NCBI GenBank assembly: GCA_964510855.1
Contig: CAZEDB010000001.1
Location: 74,978-138,977 of the forward strand
DNA length: 64,000 nucleotides
Reading direction: 5' to 3'
Source: UBA8828 sp964510855
GTDB lineage: Bacteria > Verrucomicrobiota > Verrucomicrobiia > Opitutales > UBA953
Part shown: in pieces, positions 59,938 through 64,000 of the stretch
Layout of the letters: every line of letters begins with the position of its first letter
Position numbering within the stretch: position 1 is the stretch's first letter
Notes under the pieces: model-generated
The model's input: only the letters and a program-made list of their open reading frames with translations
What the model was told of the DNA's origin: nothing
Database searches by the model: none
Made by a program: the position numbers and the translations under genes

Positions 59938-60740
59938 CACAGGTTTGGCGTAACGGCAGTTTATCTCCAGGAGATGCTAATCCTGGCACTTTTCCCGCAG
60001 GCGCACTTTTTTTTGAAACTGTTGCGGTCCGAAACGGAAAGATTAACTGCCTTAGTCATCATCTCGATCGCTTAGGCAAAGGGCTGGCTCACCTGAAGTT
60101 AACCCCTGGCCCTTTGGCGACAGGACAACTTTCTGCATGGCGCCAAGGCTTTGCTGCCCTCGGCGGTAACGATGGTATTTTAAGATTAACCGTTGGTGAG
60201 ACTTTTGAGGAATTAAGTTGGCGACCTTTACTCCCAACACCGTCGACCTTCCGTTTACGCACGCTGCGCACGGTGCGCGATCAACCCGAATGGCTACCCC
60301 GCCCGAAATCTGCGCCCTGGCTTAATTCGCTCGCCGCCACCCAAGAACTTCGTGGGCTCGGAGAACCTGCCGGAGTTGAAGGACTCCAACTCGATAGCCG
60401 CGGCTGGGTTAGTGAGTGCACGCGTTCAAGTATGGCTTGGATAGACCATCAGCGTCTGCAGGTGCCCGCGGCGAGTACCGGCAGAATTCTTGGCACCGCA
60501 CTAGCCCAGCTGATGGAAATTGTTGGGCTACCCGTAGATGAAGTTGAAGCCCTACCCAGCGAAACTACGACTGCGATGGTTTTACTTCGTTCGACCTTTT
60601 CGGACGGTATTGTGCCTGTCACCCACTGGTTTAATACCGATAATACGCTCCGTTGGAAGTTTACCGCTGACCCTCAACTTGCGGCCATTTGCGCACGCCT
60701 AGCTCATTACCGCGCTCAAAAAGCGGTAAGTCTGGCGTAA
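59934..60740 (+). CDS. pabC: Aminodeoxychorismate lyase (class IV aminotransferase fold)
   Basis: PabC removes pyruvate from aminodeoxychorismate to give p-aminobenzoate. The 268-residue protein has the PLP lysine K125 in PKSAPWLN, followed by LDSRGWVSECTRSSMAW, where the glutamate contacts PLP nitrogen. The sequence is divergent from E. coli PabC, and other class IV activities are possible, but the overlap with pabB by four bases supports the call. Its 3' end overlaps the convergent membrane gene by 25 bases. Confidence 0.8.
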   Translation: MTQVWRNGSLSPGDANPGTFPAGALFFETVAVRNGKINCLSHHLDRLGKGLAHLKLTPGPLATGQLSAWRQGFAALGGNDGILRLTVGETFEELSWRPLLPTPSTFRLRTLRTVRDQPEWLPRPKSAPWLNSLAATQELRGLGEPAGVEGLQLDSRGWVSECTRSSMAWIDHQRLQVPAASTGRILGTALAQLMEIVGLPVDEVEALPSETTTAMVLLRSTFSDGIVPVTHWFNTDNTLRWKFTADPQLAAICARLAHYRAQKAVSLA

Positions 60741-61090
60741 AGTGGTAACGCGAGGGCGAGGACAAAGAGGCAGGCGTAGAGCACAGAAACTAATGCGGAG
60801 GCACAAAGGAGAACGAGTTGCGTAGCGAGTCGGCTGGCATCGTCTATTTCGCGAAGTTGGAGAAAACTTGCGACTGCGAGCCCAAACCCAATCGCTAACA
60901 AAACCAAGAGCATCACGCCTGGCATATTGTAGAAGACATGGGTGAGGGCACCTAATTGCCCGGGCTCACCTTGGATGGCGGCGAGTAAGACCGGTTGAGA
61001 ACGAAAAATAAGCATGCCCGCTAGTGCGGGTAATCCAGCTGTCAGCAAAACAGCTAACTGAGAAACGCGCCGTGCCGTCGAGGTGTGCAT
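60716..61090 (-). CDS. Small membrane protein of unknown function
   Basis: The 124-residue protein has three to four membrane segments (about 11-31, 52-78, 88-118) and few polar residues. I recognise no family. It converges with pabC and overlaps its end by 25 bases. It is divergent from the CNNM/CBS gene across 97 bases. Confidence 0.68.
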   Translation of the reverse strand: MHTSTARRVSQLAVLLTAGLPALAGMLIFRSQPVLLAAIQGEPGQLGALTHVFYNMPGVMLLVLLAIGFGLAVASFLQLREIDDASRLATQLVLLCASALVSVLYACLFVLALALPLYARLTAF

Positions 61091-61187
61091 GGAATGATTA
61101 CTGTCTTTAAGGCGTTAAGGGTCAATCTCCGCTCATTTTCCAATCTCGCATTATCGAGATTTAATGCGTAGGGTTAAAACTGTCCCT

Positions 61188-62124
61188 ATGGACCCAACCG
61201 CTCTTCTTTGGACTGCTTTTTTCCTGCTTAATGCCTGTGCTGGCGGGATTTCTCTTCTCCACGGACTTGTAACCGGTCTCACCGCCCATGAGATTGAACG
61301 CCTGNNNNNNNNNNNNNNNNNNNNNNNNNNNNNNNNNNNNNNNNNNNNNNNNNNNNNNNNNNNNNNNNNNNNNNNNNNNNNNNNNNNNNNNNNNNNNNNN
61401 NNNNGGAGCGCATTTAAGAATGCGCCTAGCCCCCGCCGTAACCCTTCCCCTGATTTTAGTACGCGGCACGGCAGGTCTTTTACGACGCTTAGGTCGCCTG
61501 CATGATGGTTTTGCACCACCCGAAGAATACGGAACCGACCTCGCCGATGCAGAAATTGGTAGTGTGGCACGTGCTGCTGCCCGGGCTGGTAAAATTACTC
61601 ACGCCGAAAGTACCTTGGTTAATAATGCCGTTAGGCTCGACGATATCCCGGTTTCGCAAGTGCTGACCCCCCGTCCGGTCGTTACCGCCCTCGAGTCTAC
61701 TTTAACCGTCGCCGATATTCTCCGCCTCTACCCCTCATTGCCGCATGGTCGACTGCCCGTTTGGGAAACCTCACCCGATCGCATTGTTGGCGTCGTACGC
61801 CGCCGCGATATTCTTAAAGCCGCGGGTGAAGATCGTGACGCGGTGACCGTGCGCGAGTTAATGGCGAAGCCGCACATTTTACCTGAGAACGCCTCCTTAA
61901 GTGATGCTCTGCATGGTTTAGTGCGCCATCATCATCAACTCGCGGTGGTGGTTGATGAGTTCGGGGCTTTTTCTGGCGTCGTAACCCTCGAAGATATTTT
62001 TGAATCCTTATTGGGTATTGAAATTTACGAGAAGGACGACCCCCACCCTGACATGCGTGAGCTCGCTCGCCAGCGTGGGCTACGTCCAGCTCGCAAAGCC
62101 GGCGAAGATAAAACCCCTCAGTAA
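61188..62124 (+). CDS. CNNM/CorC-type transport protein with CBS domains, interrupted by assembly gap
   Basis: Hemolysin-C/CorC-like proteins have an N-terminal CNNM membrane domain and a CBS pair; relatives handle magnesium or cobalt. The first 39 residues (from ATG 61188) hold a membrane helix; after the gap 239 residues show the end of the membrane domain, a CBS pair (SQVLTPRPVVTALES, RLPVWETSPDRIVGVVRRRDI, then HQLAVVVDEFGAFSGVVTLEDIFESLLG). The reading frames on the two sides match only if the real gap is a multiple of three, which 100 N is not; the middle of the CNNM domain is missing. Confidence 0.85.
61305..61404. other. Assembly gap (100 N) inside the CNNM/CBS gene
   Basis: Exactly 100 N, a placeholder length. 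Codon 39 ends at 61304 and the next frame begins at 61405, so the missing sequence must be a multiple of three if the gene is intact. From typical CNNM domain size I expect roughly 250-400 bases. Confidence 0.98.
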
Positions 62125-62127
62125 TCT

Positions 62128-62964
62128 ATGCGCCCAACCGAGACGCCAACCCCGGGTTACTGGGTGCACGATCTCGATCCGATTGCTTTTCGTTTTCCTG
62201 AGGGCTGGCCCATCCATGGGGTACATTGGTATGGCCTTTCGTACGCCTTCGCCTTCTTACTCGCCGGTTGGATGATGGCACGGTGGCGCCGCGCCGGCTA
62301 CACGCCTTTACGTGATGGATTAGATGATTCGACCTTAATGACCGCCTTGATGGTCGGCGTGGTGGTGGGTGGTCGCTTGGGGCATGTTTTACTTTATGCC
62401 CGCGAAGCTTTTTTTGCTGATCCAACTTTGCTCCTGCGAGTTTGGGAAGGTGGCATGGCGTTTCATGGGGGTCTCGTCGGAGCCACCCTTGGAGCCCTTT
62501 GGTTTGCCCGTTCGCGACACCGCTCTTTTTTAGCAGTCGGTGATTTAGTTTGTGCGCTCGCACCCGCAGGTTTGTTACTCGGACGGCTAGCAAATTTTAT
62601 TAATGCCGAATTAATTGGGCGCCCTACCGAGCTCGCCTGGGCGGTGATCTTCCCTTTACCCGGAGGTTGGTGGTCCCCTCCCAGTCACCCTTCACAACTT
62701 TATCAAGCCGCTCTCGAAGGCTTACTGCTTGGGCTTTGGATGTTACGCCGTTACCCGCAGCGCCTACCAACCGGCCAGGTATCCGCTGAATTTCTCATGC
62801 TTTACGCAATCGTACGTAGCCTAGGGGAACTCGCTCGCTTGCCTGAAGACGGCTTTATCTTAGGGTTTACTGCTGGCCAGTTTTGGTCACTACCCATGTT
62901 GCTCGTAGGCGCTGGCCTGTGGGTGTACGCTCGCCGCAACCCTGACCAACCTTCTGACCGATGA
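62128..62964 (+). CDS. lgt: Prolipoprotein diacylglyceryl transferase
   Basis: Lgt adds diacylglycerol to the lipobox cysteine of prelipoproteins. The 278-residue, multi-helix protein has GGRLGHVLLY, the VWEGGMAFHGGLVGA motif, the Lgt signature GRLANFINAELIGRPT near 152-167, and HPSQLYQ. Length is normal. It starts 3 bases after the CNNM stop and overlaps the next gene by four bases. It would serve the TolC/NodT-type lipoprotein encoded nearby, among others. Confidence 0.95.
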   Translation: MRPTETPTPGYWVHDLDPIAFRFPEGWPIHGVHWYGLSYAFAFLLAGWMMARWRRAGYTPLRDGLDDSTLMTALMVGVVVGGRLGHVLLYAREAFFADPTLLLRVWEGGMAFHGGLVGATLGALWFARSRHRSFLAVGDLVCALAPAGLLLGRLANFINAELIGRPTELAWAVIFPLPGGWWSPPSHPSQLYQAALEGLLLGLWMLRRYPQRLPTGQVSAEFLMLYAIVRSLGELARLPEDGFILGFTAGQFWSLPMLLVGAGLWVYARRNPDQPSDR

Positions 62965-64000
62965 CGCCCGTTCCTCTTCTCGACCTAGGTCCACAAAATC
63001 GTGCTTTAGCTGCCGACCTTCGCGCCGCCTTTGAACGGGTCTTAGGATCTAACCAATTCATCATGGGGCCGGAACTCGAAGCTTTCGAGCGTTCCTGCGC
63101 CGAGGCACTTAGTGTTAAGCATGCCTTCGGAGTTTCCTCGGGTACCGATGCTCTCCTCCTCGGATTAATGGCACTCGATGTTGGTCCAGGGGATGAGGTC
63201 TTACTCCCTGCTTTTACTTTCTTTGCTACCGCAGGCTCAGTGGCTCGCTTAGGGGCGACGCCGGTGTGGTGTGATGTCGATCCCCATACCTTCAATCTCG
63301 ATCTCGCCGATGTCGCGCGTAAAGCCGGCCCTAAATCTAAGGTGCTCATGCCCGTGCACCTCTTTGGTCAGTCGATGGATATGGATGCTACCTTGGCGGT
63401 AGCACAGGCCGCTAATATGAAGGTGCTCGAAGACGGAGCCCAATCCATGGGGGCGCGCTGGAAGGGTAAGCCCTCACTTTCCTTTGGTGAATTCGGTGCG
63501 AGTAGTTTCTTCCCCTCAAAAAATCTCGGCGGCTTCGGCGACTCAGGTCTCTTAGTAACCTCGCACGATGATTTAGCCGCCCGCGCGCGCATTCTTCGCG
63601 TACATGGCATGGAGCCTAAGTATCACCATAAATTACTAGGAGCGAACTTCCGCATGGATCCCTTACAGGCGGCGATGTTGCGCGCTAAACTACCGCATTT
63701 ACCTGCCTATAACTGTGACCGAGCGGGCAATGCACACTACTACCACCAGCGTCTACTCGGTGCTAAAGGAATTGCCGAAAACGTTCCTGGCGCACCTGCG
63801 GACGCCCGTATCCTGCTGCCGCGCGACTTTTCCGGAGAAGGGATTTGGAATCAATTTACGCTGCGCATTCCCGGCGGACGGCGTGATGCCTTTAAAGCCT
63901 TCTTAACCGAACGAAAAATTGGTTGTGAAGTTTACTACCCCATTACGCTCGATCGGCAGGAGTGTTTCAAGGGTGTCGGCCGTGGAGGGGAAACCTGCAC
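62961..64000 (+). CDS. DegT/DnrJ/EryC1-family aminotransferase, 3' end off window
   Basis: The frame starts at ATG 62961 (overlapping lgt by four bases) and is open to the right edge (346 codons). It has the family pattern: SSGTDALLLGLMALDVGPGDEV near 60, PAFTFFATAGSV, DGAQSMGARWKG, and the PLP lysine K187 in FFPSKNLGGFGDSG. Such enzymes aminate NDP-keto-sugars for surface polysaccharides. A link to the dehydratase gene at 20594 is plausible but they are 40 kb apart. Confidence 0.9.
   Translation, partial: MTPVPLLDLGPQNRALAADLRAAFERVLGSNQFIMGPELEAFERSCAEALSVKHAFGVSSGTDALLLGLMALDVGPGDEVLLPAFTFFATAGSVARLGATPVWCDVDPHTFNLDLADVARKAGPKSKVLMPVHLFGQSMDMDATLAVAQAANMKVLEDGAQSMGARWKGKPSLSFGEFGASSFFPSKNLGGFGDSGLLVTSHDDLAARARILRVHGMEPKYHHKLLGANFRMDPLQAAMLRAKLPHLPAYNCDRAGNAHYYHQRLLGAKGIAENVPGAPADARILLPRDFSGEGIWNQFTLRIPGGRRDAFKAFLTERKIGCEVYYPITLDRQECFKGVGRGGETC

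Noticed and set aside
59934..60740. Apparent loss of the PLP lysine in PabC (Thr in SLAATQE)
   Set aside because: The Schiff-base lysine of class IV enzymes is the earlier one in the KxxxxLN segment, which is present as K125.
1..64000. CRISPR arrays, insertion sequences, prophage or integrase genes
   Set aside because: No repeat-spacer pattern, transposase or terminal repeats were seen in reading the window.

Overview
The window reads as chromosomal housekeeping DNA of a Verrucomicrobiota bacterium, probably class Opitutae. This is inferred from protein style only: a 637-residue PurF-like enzyme, a natural AroA-Cmk fusion, a DUF1343 (NamZ-like) protein, DUF5069, an AtpB with a signal peptide, and weak or absent Shine-Dalgarno sites. 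I saw no phage genes, transposases, IS ends or CRISPR arrays. Genes are tightly packed: many start codons overlap the previous stop (ATGA), several convergent genes abut or overlap at their stops, and no gene-free stretch exceeds about 250 bases. Two runs of exactly 100 N (20382-20481 and 61305-61404) mark a scaffolded draft assembly, and each interrupts a gene.

Layout. 1-9893 (minus strand): pdxH, the F1Fo ATP synthase genes atpBEFHAGDC, then putA running off the left edge. A hairpin plus T-run lies between atpE and atpF. 9991-13783: rRNA methyltransferases rsmE and rsmD, a MutM-family glycosylase with a degenerate zinc finger, and, divergently, a Nudix hydrolase coupled to an unrecognised protein with kinase-like motifs. 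13843-20546: purine genes (purF-like, purN, purK, gapped purE) with prmA, a DUF1343 protein and a small membrane protein. 20594-27843: a CapD/FlmA-type sugar-nucleotide dehydratase, a membrane-anchored coiled-coil protein with an FGE-like domain, then tyrA, aroA-cmk and plsC. 27840-31519 (minus): dnaN, pssA, an orphan RelE/ParE-fold protein, a thioredoxin-like protein and a DUF5069 protein.

31647-35720: hemX/ccsA-like gene, hemA, an NtrC-type sigma-54 activator and a PstS-like binding protein, followed by tRNA-Gly(GCC). 35840-41273 (minus): mnmE, mnmG, phoB and phoR. mnmG contains one perfect and one near-perfect parS centromere site, which suggests the window lies near the replication origin, as does the presence of dnaN. 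41371-50125: lysA, a Cys/Met-type PLP enzyme, a secreted coiled-coil protein, an aquaporin-like channel, a small membrane protein and a DevCAB/TolC-like tripartite exporter operon. 50152-56348: gnd and, divergently, gltB with a strong terminator. 56395-64000: a small membrane protein, tRNA-Gly(UCC), an M24 peptidase, a small conserved protein, pabB, pabC, another small membrane protein, a gapped CNNM/CBS protein, lgt and the start of a DegT-family aminotransferase.

Together the genes cover ATP synthesis, purine, shikimate/tyrosine, heme, folate, lysine and glutamate biosynthesis, phospholipid and lipoprotein synthesis, tRNA and rRNA modification, and phosphate sensing. No obvious new multi-gene defence or mobile system is present. 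The best leads for follow-up are the kinase-like protein coupled to the Nudix hydrolase, the coding-embedded parS pair, the hairpin inside the atp operon, and the orphan RelE-fold gene coupled to pssA.
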